Below the pieces are notes generated by a model, which worked only from the letters and a program-made list of their open reading frames with translations, was not told the DNA's origin and searched no databases. Made by a program: the position numbers and the translations under genes. This document shows, one piece after another, positions 55,887 to 64,000 of a stretch of DNA of 64,000 nt. Source of the DNA: Calliopum simillimum (lineage: Eukaryota > Arthropoda > Insecta > Diptera > Lauxaniidae). The stretch is taken from positions 82,008,909 to 82,072,908 of the forward strand of contig OX638368.1 of NCBI GenBank assembly GCA_951812925.1. The letters are read 5' to 3'. The number at the start of each line of letters is the position of its first letter. Within the stretch, counting starts at the first letter, position 1.

Positions 55887-56877
55887 TGCAAAAAATACTA
55901 AGAATCGTCAAAGGAATGCATATGATTTTTTTCAGAGTTTTTGGGGACTGTTTAATATCGTAATAGCTAAAATCATAATTTTAAGTTAACATGGTAACCC
56001 TATAATTTTCTATCCCAGCTTCCACATCTCTCATTAATTATCAAATATATACTCCCAAAAAGCTCTCTCCCGTTTTCATTATTCCAATTCCTATTCCCGT
56101 TCATGCTCAATGTAATATTCAAATTTGTTAAGCTTTACTTGAGATCAATCCGCCAAGGCAAGTAGTACTGTGTAATATCTCTTTTTTTTCTAAATTAAAA
56201 TAATTTAAAATAATTAAATTTCGTGACTTTTTCTTTATTAAAAGCTATCGAACATTTTGGTCCTTCGAGCCGGATTTTCTTTTTATAAAACATTTTGATT
56301 AAAATTTAATTAGAAAATCGTTCTAAAAGCGCATTGTGAAAAACGTGGTTTGAAATTACGCAATATATAAGTTTTACTTATACGTAAATTACATAGAGGT
56401 GAAATGTGTTGCTGCAAAATATTTGTGTAAAAGTGCATAGTTTTGCTGCGTATTATTTGATCAAAATCAAATTTTGCATTTTACATATTTCTTTCGTGCA
56501 CATAGTATAAGTATATGTAAATTACATATTCTTATGTGCTACACCTTATATATTGTGCTTTTATATATAACCAGTTTTTCGGTTCTAACGGCAAATGTGA
56601 ATTTCGATTCCTACTGAATTTGCGATTGATCTTTAAGTCTCCATTTTGCGGCTATATTAATTCTTTGAAAATATACATAGTGTTTAATATTTTCATATTC
56701 GCTTTCTTTTTCAATTCTTTTTTACATAACTTCATAGCACATGTATGTATAAAAAAATTAAAATTTTAAAATTTAAATTTTTCTTAAATCTAAAAATTAA
56801 AAGAATATATTTTCTTTCGACTTTTTGTGACTTATTTGCATTACCTTTTGAGTTTCGGACGAAACTAGATTTGGAAC
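55887..56877. other. No gene seen
   Basis: A+T-rich spacer; open stretches near 56536-56999 are Phe/Lys-rich and motif-free. Confidence 0.35.
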
Positions 56878-57376
56878 AAGTCAAGCGTTGCTCCCAAAGC
56901 CAAATTTATTTTTTTTGCCAAAATATGGCTTTGGAAAGTAATTACAACAACAACAGCAAAAACAAAAAGTGTCGCTCAGATCTGGTTTCGGAGATATAGC
57001 AATCGGAAGATCGGGATATAGCTTTTATGAAAACAAATATAAGTTTTGAGTCCCTTGATGGATATCAAAAATTTTGGTGTCATATGAAAGGTATTATAGC
57101 TAGCTACCAAATTGATGTACAAAAATTTTAAATCTGAGTTTTCGGTTTCGATATATGGCGATTTTAAGATAATTTTGACCAGGTTTTTTTAAAAAAGACA
57201 CTATTTTTTCCAAAAAACGTCTCATCAATCCATAATTTTTGTAACAAAATATGAAAGGCCAATCTATTTTCTTTTATTAACTATGCCATTTGTATCTGAT
57301 TTCCTATATTTGTAAGGTTTCTCCAAAAAAAAAAAAAAAAAAAAAATAGAAGAATTAAAATTTGTATTTTATTTTA

Positions 57377-57690
57377 TAAGATGTCTTCATCTACAACAAT
57401 ATCATCATCATCGTTCTCTGCTTCATAGGAAACGACTTTATGCAATTCTCCCTCATATTTTAAAAAATCCTCCATTGGCTCAACCCCCTCTGCTTTTCAC
57501 TTTTTAAGGAACATGAATTTTGCAATATAACCTTCGTAAAATCGTTTTCTTCTGTTTAATACATGCAAAGCGTTTTTGACATATCGCCACAGACCCTTAA
57601 TCGTATTTGTGTGGTCATCAGTTACTGGATCTTTAAAAGAAATCGAGTGGTTCACCGTTAGGGGGTTAAGACCTTCTTTTTGTAATCAGT
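57377..57690 (-). pseudogene. Merlin (ISXO2-type) transposase C-terminal fragment
   Basis: The minus strand reads LNPLTVNHSISFKDPVTDD then HTNTIKGLWRYVKNALHVLN, RRKRFYEGYIAKFMFLKK, a stop, and KAEGVEPMEDFLKYEGELHK before an acidic tail ENDDDDIVVDED. The HTN-x-I-x-G/S-x-W pattern, with the last catalytic acidic position replaced (TIKG instead of the usual TIEG), is the hallmark of the IS1595/ISXO2 transposase C-terminus, which in animals marks Merlin elements. Only the last third is present. Confidence 0.8.
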
Positions 57691-57814
57691 TATATCACCT
57701 GACTGAATGATTTGCAAAAATTTCCAAAAAAGAAAGCGCCGCAGGCGAAAAATTGCAATAAAAAGTAGTAGTAAACCTCACGTTTTTGAATAAAAATTTT
57801 CATTTTGTTGTGGT

Positions 57815-58112
57815 TGATAGTGGTGTTGTTGATAGTAATGTTGTTGTTGTTGTTATTGTTAGTAGTAATTTTGTTGTTTTGCTAGTGTTGTTGATGTTGT
57901 TAGTAGTGTTGTTGTTTTGTTAGTGTTGTTCTTGTTGTTGCTGCTGTTGTTGTTGTTATTGGTGTTGTTGATGTTGTTGTTGTTAGTGTTGTGTTTTTTG
58001 TTTTGTGAGTGTTGTTGTTGGTTGTATTGTTGGTGTTGTTATTGTTGTGGATAGTGGTGTCATTGTATTTGGTAGTGGTGGTGTCGTTGTTGTTATTATA
58101 ACGACTCGAACG
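57815..58112. repeat. (GTT)n-rich microsatellite
   Basis: A 300-bp run of GTTGTTGTT broken by GTG, GAT and TAG variants, with a shorter block at 58176-58215. Confidence 0.9.
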
Positions 58113-58833
58113 CCAGGCCAGATATTGTCGTCAAGGTTGCTATTCCTGGCCTCCCAATAGGATGGTCTCTCTGAGACATTGCTGTTGTTGTTAGTGGTGG
58201 TGCTGTTGTTGTAATATATGCTAAATTTCTTAAGCTTAATTTGTGTTTTTCTATAAAATATGCCCTAATAATGTAAATTCAGTTTTAAATGGAATACCTT
58301 ATGAAGGAAAATAGATAAGGCTTCCATATTTTGTTTCTACAGCTATAGGTTATTAAGGTATTTTTTTAATTTATAATAGTTTTTTAAAAAAAAACTGGTA
58401 AAAATTTTTACAAAATCACCATTTCTTGAAAACCATAGCTTGGATTTTAAACTTTTTCGAAATAATTTTGTAGCCAGTTAAAATATCTTTCATATACCAT
58501 CAATATTTTTGAAATCCATCAAGGAATTCAGAACTTATATCGGTTTTTATAAAAGCTATATCCCGATCTTCCGATGACCATATCTCCAAAACTAGATCCG
58601 AGCGACACTTTTTGATTAAACATTTTTTGTAAGAATTATAACTTTAACAAGAAAAGCTTGGTTTAAACCAAATTGGGTTCTGGGAGCAACGCTTGACTTT
58701 AGCCGAAAATAAAAAAAAAACAAAAAATTATAACTTTAGCCAAAATCAAATGTATAATAGGGGGGAATATAATATAATGCAGACTGTTGACTTTTTTGTG
58801 TTATTCGATCACCGTATGATGCTGTTATGGTTT

Positions 58834-59109
58834 TTACTCTAATGAATTCAGTGTTAACAATTGTTTGAGCACTTTGGTTTGCGAAGTCTCACGAATTTCA
58901 CCAGCCAAAAACATCTCGTCCACCACAGTGTAGACTTTGTAGAAATTAAATACTAAATATAATTCACAAACATTATGGAAATACTCGTTAAGCACCTCTA
59001 CAAAATTGTGTATCGCTTCCAAGTAGCATAGATTGTTATCATTCACATCCACACAGATGCAGAAATATGGACCCGCATAACGTCGATAGACAATATTGAA
59101 GTTGCGAAA
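58834..59109 (-). CDS. AP-2 complex sigma subunit, last exon
   Basis: After an acceptor CTTATTTTTAG the minus strand reads FRNFNIVYRRYAGPYFCICV, then DVNDNNLCYLEAIHNFVEVL, NEYFHNVCELYLVFNFYKVY and TVVDEMFLAGEIRETSQTKV, ending LLTLNSLE and TAA. This is the C-terminal 92 of about 142 residues of the sigma2 adaptin, which binds dileucine sorting signals in clathrin adaptor complex AP-2 at the plasma membrane. The protein is extremely conserved in animals. Here RNFN, AGPY and CELY differ from the usual RNFK, AGLY and CELD, so this copy may be decaying or a paralogue. No first exon is found upstream in the window. Confidence 0.85.
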   Translation of the reverse strand, partial: FRNFNIVYRRYAGPYFCICVDVNDNNLCYLEAIHNFVEVLNEYFHNVCELYLVFNFYKVYTVVDEMFLAGEIRETSQTKVLKQLLTLNSLE

Positions 59110-59534
59110 CTAAAAATAAGCAAACAGTATGATTACCCTGAGGGAACGCCTACACGAGTTTTTCCAGCACGGTTTTGTAATAAAATGAAACGAATCTTCA
59201 GATTGAAATTTTATTAAGCTTCTGATTTACTTTTAACAAATTTAATATTTTTTGATTATTACCTCAATTACATATTAATTGGCATTTACTTTGATTACAT
59301 TCATAGGGTATAGGTTCAAAACTAATGGCGAAAATGGGCTAGATACACGGCACTGGTCTTGGCGATAATGGTCGAGGCATCATTACACCAATTTCTGCAC
59401 AAATTCTACCTATTCGTCGGAAGAATTTCGTCGTCCGGTGCGGTTGTGTTCAACTTCATATGCTCTTGTGTGTTTTAATTTTGACAGCGAATATTCGCCG
59501 GGCGAAATTCGTCGTACGCTCCAATTGTGTTTAA
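59110..59534. other. No assignable gene
   Basis: The region between the AP-2 sigma exon and the RRP12-like segment. GAATTTCGTCGTCCGGTGCG (59424) and GAAATTCGTCGTACGCTCCA (59503) are imperfect direct repeats; the open frame across them ([12 protein letters not shown]) is not recognised. Confidence 0.35.
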
Positions 59535-59899
59535 GCTATTATACTGCCGGTGGCAGGGGTATACATCGACCTGTTTGGGCCAGTGATGCAGTTTCTATGA
59601 AATCGGGTTATACAGCTAAATCGGTCAAATCAGCATATACAGGTAGTGAGTACTCATCGAAAAAGGCAAAAAGTGATATGAAAAAGAAAGGCAAAGTAGA
59701 TCCATACACTAACAAACCATTGAGTAGAAATTCCTTAAATAAACGGTAAAATGAATTGAGACAATTCAAAATCACAATCTTAATAATGAAATATTTTTTA
59801 ATTTGCTATATAGTTCACGTGCCAAAAAGCGCTGTTAAAAATTCACGCAAAGGATCATTCAAAGGTGTGATGAAAAAGATACAAATCTTATCTTTTTGA
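59535..59899 (+). pseudogene. RRP12-like C-terminal fragment
   Basis: The plus strand reads [20 protein letters not shown], then a Ser/Lys-rich linker, [20 protein letters not shown] and [10 protein letters not shown]. This matches the tail of RRP12, a HEAT-repeat protein of pre-ribosome export, where GAEY...KKKG-DPYAYIPL-R--LN-RK is conserved. The AYI of that motif is replaced by TNK. The frame stops at 59749, where an AACG/GTAAAA donor could exist. After a possible acceptor TATAG (59813), AKK and, one frame over, AVKNSRKGSFKGVMKKI continue the RRP12 tail, so a one-base frameshift is present. Upstream HEAT repeats are missing. Judged a gene fragment. Confidence 0.7.
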
Positions 59900-60215
59900 A
59901 ATCTAAAGTCAATATTTTATTGTAGAAAGCTTGTAAAAAAAACAGTTTGAAAGCAAGGCGTGTTAAATTAATAAGTGTTTAAAATAAAGTACATAATTAC
60001 TATGTAAACTAAATAATTCATATTTTTTAAAAGTTTATAGTTATTTGGAACATTAAACTCATTAAAAGTATTAAAATAACTTCTGGCTGTAAATGACCTG
60101 AGAAAATTGCTGAATACATTTATTTTTGCATACAAAAGTTGAACTCATCTTTGTATACGATAAATAACACATTTGAAGTTTATTTAAATCGTCAAAGTAT
60201 TGCTTCTCAATCAGG
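59900..60215. other. No gene seen
   Basis: A+T-rich spacer without coding or repeat structure. Confidence 0.4.
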
Positions 60216-60579
60216 CCTGTTCCGTAATCCGTGTGGCTTCAATTAATTTTCATTTAGGAGGCTTTATGATGAAAATGATGAGTCGCACGATAAAAAGTAT
60301 TAGAATCTTTTTTGTAGAAAATTATAGGTCCTACAAATAACATTGACTTGCATTAACGAAAAAGTAACCCTTTAGGAAATATTCTTAAAAAACTGCTAAA
60401 AGTCGAAAAATTCGACTTTATCGAATATTTACTTTTTAAACACAAATGAATATTATTTGTAGAACCTGTAACTCTCCACAAAAAAAGATTCTTATACTTT
60501 TTATCGTGTGACTCACCATTTGCATCCAAAAAGCCTCCTAAGTGAAAAGTAATTGAAACCACGAGGATTACAGGACAGG
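60216..60579. mobile_element. 364-bp palindromic MITE
   Basis: CCTGTTCCGTAATCCGTGTG at the left mirrors CACGAGGATTACAGGACAGG at the right; arms of about 130 bp pair through ATTTAGGAGGCTTT and GATAAAAAGTATTAGAATC. It lies between the RRP12-like and GNPTAB-like segments. Confidence 0.8.
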
Positions 60580-60708
60580 CATGAATATGAGTCGTTGTCC
60601 ACTTATCTGGATTGACTCCAGCCATTGACTTTTCATGAAGATACAATTAATTCTTGTTATCTAATAAAATTATCGTATGCGTACGACTGCCATAACCGGC
60701 TTCTGGTA

Positions 60709-60750
60709 TATGCACATTTAATTTAATTAATTTAATTAAATGTGCATATA
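60709..60750. repeat. Near-perfect 40-bp palindrome
   Basis: GCACATTTAATTTAATTAAT runs into TTAATTAAATGTGC, forming a cruciform-capable sequence with two mismatches. Confidence 0.7.
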
Positions 60751-60880
60751 ATTAATTTAATTTATTCGTTGAATAAATTAATCCCTCCAAATTTGACCGT
60801 TCCACCACAATTTTAAGTCTCAGTTTAAATGTGAAAGAAAATCGTAGATGACCACTCGATAGTTTGTTTTAAAGACGAAA

Positions 60881-61205
60881 AAGAAGACATTTTTGATTTA
60901 CGTATTTATCGTAACCAATGGCCAAATACCACATTGGCTGGATTTGAGCTATGACCGTGTGACTGTGGTGCCTCATGAGTTGTTGACGCCAACTCCCACA
61001 ATGTTGCCCACGTTTTCCAGCGCTGCCTTCCTTCATCACATTCCAGGACTTTCAAAGCGATTTCTCTACTTAAATGACGATGTATTTTTTGGTGCCACAC
61101 TTTATCCAGAGGATTTGTATACGTCAGCCGATGGTGTGCGTATTTACAACGCGTGGACAGTACCTGATTGCGCTACCGATTGTCCATGGGTATATATTGG
61201 CGATG
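60881..61205 (+). CDS. GlcNAc-1-phosphotransferase (GNPTAB-like) exon
   Basis: The plus strand reads YVFIVTNGQIPHWLDLSYDR, VTVVPHELLTPTPTMLPTFS, HHIPGLSKRFLYLNDDVFFG and LYPEDLYTSADGVRIYNAW, ending CPWVYIGDG at a possible donor G/GTGCAAGT. This is the Stealth catalytic core of GNPTAB, which in the Golgi adds GlcNAc-1-phosphate to mannose on lysosomal enzymes; the conserved LNDD motif is intact. Homologues have about three extra residues (as in SAIE-x-FLHHI) where this copy reads SSAAFLHHI, an in-frame deletion. Upstream and downstream exons are not found in the window. A THAP/P-like element lies on the opposite strand downstream, probably within the next intron. Confidence 0.85.
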
Positions 61206-61501
61206 GTGCAAGTTGTTTGTTTTTTTCGTTTTGATTGAAAATAGTGAAAAATGGCACGAAAAAGAGTAAAACATGACGACGAAATAATTAAAATTTTGAA
61301 AATAATTTAACTCTCTCTCTTTTCTCTCTTTATCTCGTAAAACATGTAGAACTGTTGTAGGAGCCATCACTGGACACTGTCTTATTGGTTATCATGCTCA
61401 TAGAACACACAATCGTTAAGGCTGCATACGCTACTAAACCATTTGGCTATGGTGACATATATATGTTTCGGTTACCGCCACGTAACCATCATCAGACCAA
61501 T
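61206..61501. other. No gene seen
   Basis: Probable intron of the GNPTAB-like gene. It contains a CTCTCTCTTTTCTCTC pyrimidine tract and no coding signature. Confidence 0.4.
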
Positions 61502-63773
61502 TTATGTTTGATTTAAATTCCTATTACAAATATCTTCAAAGTTAATTATTGCTGATGCATGCAATAAAAACATTATTAAACTTTTCATAATTGCAATATT
61601 ATGACTTATGCAATTATTTTGTGGATTAAGCCAACTTGTATTGCACCTAATTCTATTCTCACAAATATCTTTAAAGAAATTAAAGATATTTGGGTTCCAA
61701 TAATTATTATTGAAATTTTCATGAAATACTTCAATACAAATATTCCCCATATTTAGTATTTCATATCCTAAATTATTTCTATTAGTATATAAGTATGTTG
61801 TGATTGTAGTTACATCTTCCACAATCTATTATCGACAAAGTTGTCAATATTTCATGGCCCAAAAAAAATTCAGAGCCTCGTTTAAACTTTGAATTTTTTT
61901 TGTACAATTCTTTGTAGTTATAAGTCCGTCGAATAAAAAACTTGTAAGCTCTTTAGCAGTTGGACTTTTATGATGGGTAGTATATATGTGTGTTTTCGCA
62001 TCAAAAAAAACTTTTTCTAATTCAGTTAAAGTTAGAATTTGAATTGTGCATTTAATGTGGCGATAACATATGCTAAAGTATCTTTCGTCGCATCTGAACT
62101 ATATTGTGTATTAAGCCGCAATCTTGTAAAAAATAAAATATGGCTTCTGATACTTTCAAACGTGTCATTTCTTTGAATAAGTAATGGGCTTTCAAAGTAA
62201 TTTAAAGAATTAACAATTACTTTTATCACTTCTTGTGTACTTATCGCAATGTTAGCCATATTTGAAGGGAGTGCGTTATTATCTACATTAGACCGGCCGC
62301 AGCTTGTATGGAAAAAAATTAAAATCGGAAATTTATAAATATTTGTTACTAAATATATGAGGTTTGATGTAACAAATAATACCTGAAATTTTCAGCTTGA
62401 TTTGAATATGCCTAGTCGTGCCTAGTGGGGTCGAAAGTACCCACATATCATCGGAAATTTTGGCACGACTAGGCATATTCAAATCAAGCTGAAAATTTCA
62501 GGTATTATTTGTTACATCAAACCTCATATATTTAGTAACAAATATTTATAAATTTCCGATTTTAATTTTTTCCATACAAGCTGCGGCCGGTCTAATCTAC
62601 ATATTCAACTATTTTATTTGCAAATTCATTGCAAATAATATCTTCGTTGAAAGAATTAAAAGAACTTCTATTAATTGTTGTCAAAACTTTTGACTTGTTA
62701 CTAACTTTTTTAAGAATTTCCAATGAAAACATATAATTATCAACATTCGAAACGTTCCGTAAGAAATTCGCCATTAAATGTGCATAATCAAAGAGAATGT
62801 AAATTTTATTAATTACATATGTAATAAAATTGTCTAAATTATTTTCTTTTAATGATTCGATCATACTAATATATGCACCTGCACGATCGCGTACCACTGC
62901 CCTTGTTTCAAATTCAGCAGAAATTAAGGTATTTAAACAATAAATTGAAAACTTACTAAAGTGAAAATAAAGAGTATGTGTCCACTTATCTTTCACGCCA
63001 TTTATAGTCACAACAAAAGCAATTCCAGCAATTTCTTGTGTTCTTCCACTATCTAACTTTTCCTCAACACCGCTTAAATTTTCGTTGCGCTCGTCTACTT
63101 CAAGTTTTTTTGTCAAAAAACATTCATCAATTGCAACAAAGCATATTTTGTCGTAATGATTCAAATTAAGGTATTCGACAAATACCATCAAATTTTCTTT
63201 TACAGTTTCATTAAACCCAGGAGATCTTTTGGGTTTAATGAAATTTCTTTGTTCGTGATTTCGAGATGATACTTCCATATCATCGAAGCCCATGAATTCA
63301 CTACCTGGAGATGATACTTGCAAGTCATCATTGAAGTCCATGAAATCACTACCTGAGTGATTTCGAGATGATACTTGCAAGTCATTACTTTCACCGTCCA
63401 CTATATTTGGAGGTGACATGACTTCCAAATCACTACCTGAGTGATTTGGAGATGATGGGGTCTGGAAGTTCACAGACATTTCCACGTAATTATTCTGAAT
63501 ATCTCTTGCATACGTTGATACCATTGTAGCAACGTTATTTATAAGCTTGAATTTATTAAGTGATGGAATAGCATCAAGATTTGGCCTACAGCCATTCCAT
63601 AATTTTATAACAGGGTTGAAATGCCTGTCACAAACATATATATTTGCAGTTACTACTTCTCTGATTTGAAGAGCTTCCAGCCAACGTTGTTTAATGACTG
63701 GATCGTGCGGCATTGCAACGAGCCGACACCGACCAGTCATTGGAATTTTTTTGCAAATTACGCAAAAACGCAT
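61502..63773 (-). pseudogene. P-element-like transposase with THAP domain
   Basis: The N-terminus MRFCVICKKIPMTGRCRL...IYVCDRHF is a THAP zinc finger: Cys4, Cys7, Cys48 and His51, with the conserved Trp31 and an AIPSL box near residue 68. A Ser/Asp-rich linker (residues ~110-175) contains imperfect repeats of DLQVSSRNHSGSDF. The catalytic core follows: ICFVAIDECFLTKKLE, then EIAGIAFVVTINGVKDKWTH and VRDRAGAYISMIESL, then ILFDYAHLMANFLRNV. The frame is cut at NKIVEYVD by a 308-bp palindrome and resumes with NNALPSNMANIAIS. A frameshift occurs near 62040 (ILTLTELEKVFFDAKTHIY in another frame), and the C-terminal part (61502-61822) lies in a further open piece. P-type terminal repeats were not identified. 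Confidence 0.8.
62288..62595. mobile_element. 308-bp near-perfect palindrome, 6-bp duplication
   Basis: TTAGACCGGCCGCAGCTTGT and its inverse are flanked by tctaca at 62282-62287 and 62596-62601. Arms of about 140 bp are almost identical (AATACCTGAAATTTTCAGCT and its inverse) around GGGGTCGAAAGTACCC near 62440. Removal with one duplication restores the THAP transposase frame. Confidence 0.92.
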
Positions 63774-64000
63774 TTTAAATTTGTAATGGGGGTGTGCTTA
63801 GACGTGGCACGCTGGCTAGAGTTTTGCTCGGCTTGAGCTCGCCGGAAATTGCGGGGATCTTTTTCGTCTAATTCCACTACATTTAAAATTTATTGCGTGC
63901 CAGAAATAACCAAAATGAACAAATGAGAAAAAGAATGAAAAAAATAGCAGTTTGTAGAAAAAGGATGAATGAAGCAAGTGCAAAAGAAACACTAGACACT
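63774..64000. other. No gene seen; region upstream of THAP gene
   Basis: Probably the 5' flank of the P-like element. GAGCTCGCCGG-type GC-richer sequence, then A+T-rich DNA. I could not find the element's terminal repeat. Confidence 0.35.

Larger units (their letters stand above)
56878..58699. mobile_element. 1.8-kb foldback element enclosing Merlin remnant
   Basis: AAGTCAAGCGTTGCTCCCA at the left mirrors TGGGAGCAACGCTTGACTT at the right. Arms of roughly 350 bp pair imperfectly (AAGATCGGGATATAGCTTTT with AAAAGCTATATCCCGATCTT). The centre holds a Merlin transposase fragment and a long (TTG)n tract. No target duplication resolved. Confidence 0.75.

Noticed and set aside
3971..58699. All long palindromes as assembly artefacts
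   Set aside because: Many have imperfect arms with distinct mismatches, and several show exact target duplications or restore interrupted frames, which artefacts would not do.
59438..59534. N-terminal extension of the RRP12-like frame
   Set aside because: The part before YTAGGRG does not resemble RRP12 and carries DNA-level direct repeats; probably intron or repeat.

Overview
The window is A+T-rich eukaryotic DNA from a higher dipteran fly, probably an acalyptrate or tephritid-like species. The evidence is spliced exons of conserved insect genes plus mariner, rosa-like, jockey-like, copia and P/THAP elements. Assignment to a species is not possible from the sequence. There are no prokaryotic genes, operons, rRNA genes or CRISPR arrays.

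Layout. 0-10.3 kb: a mariner copy inside a palindromic repeat, broken by a hAT MITE; a mariner fragment; a second IS630-Tc1-mariner element with an internal duplication; three long palindromes. 10.4-11.5 kb: two clean minus-strand exons of the deubiquitinase gene fat facets (USP9X family). 11.6-14.7 kb: a LINE fragment split by a MITE, then a nearly intact mariner. 14.8-20.7 kb: a minus-strand copia element, recognisable by its primer-binding site, packed with nested palindromes. 21.4-28.1 kb: an almost full-length jockey-like LINE on the minus strand, interrupted in its endonuclease domain by a 2.07-kb palindrome with a 4-bp target duplication. 28.4-36.9 kb: tandem repeats, two rosa-like transposase remnants, TTAA-flanked MITEs, a hairpin-rich MITE and another LINE remnant. 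37-46 kb: one candidate small exon, a P-like MITE, and a nest of elements (5.3-kb element, then hAT, then 1.0-kb palindrome). 46-56 kb: a possible PIF/Harbinger-type element holding two copies of a composite tRNA-like/minisatellite repeat, a deleted mariner, and a cluster of TWA-flanked MITEs. 56.9-58.7 kb: a palindrome enclosing a Merlin (ISXO2-type) transposase remnant. 58.8-64 kb: pieces of AP-2 sigma, RRP12 and GNPTAB homologues, and a THAP-domain P-element-like transposase interrupted by a 308-bp palindrome.

Host coding content is small: two faf exons, one exon each of AP-2 sigma and GNPTAB, and a decayed RRP12 tail. Everything else is intron or intergenic DNA made of nested transposons.

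The most unusual feature is the number of long inverted-repeat elements, at least fifteen. Several have clear target duplications. Three of them (near 24-26, 31-32 and 41.6-42.6 kb) share a diverged internal module although their termini and sequence are otherwise different, which suggests an under-described family of giant palindromic transposons.
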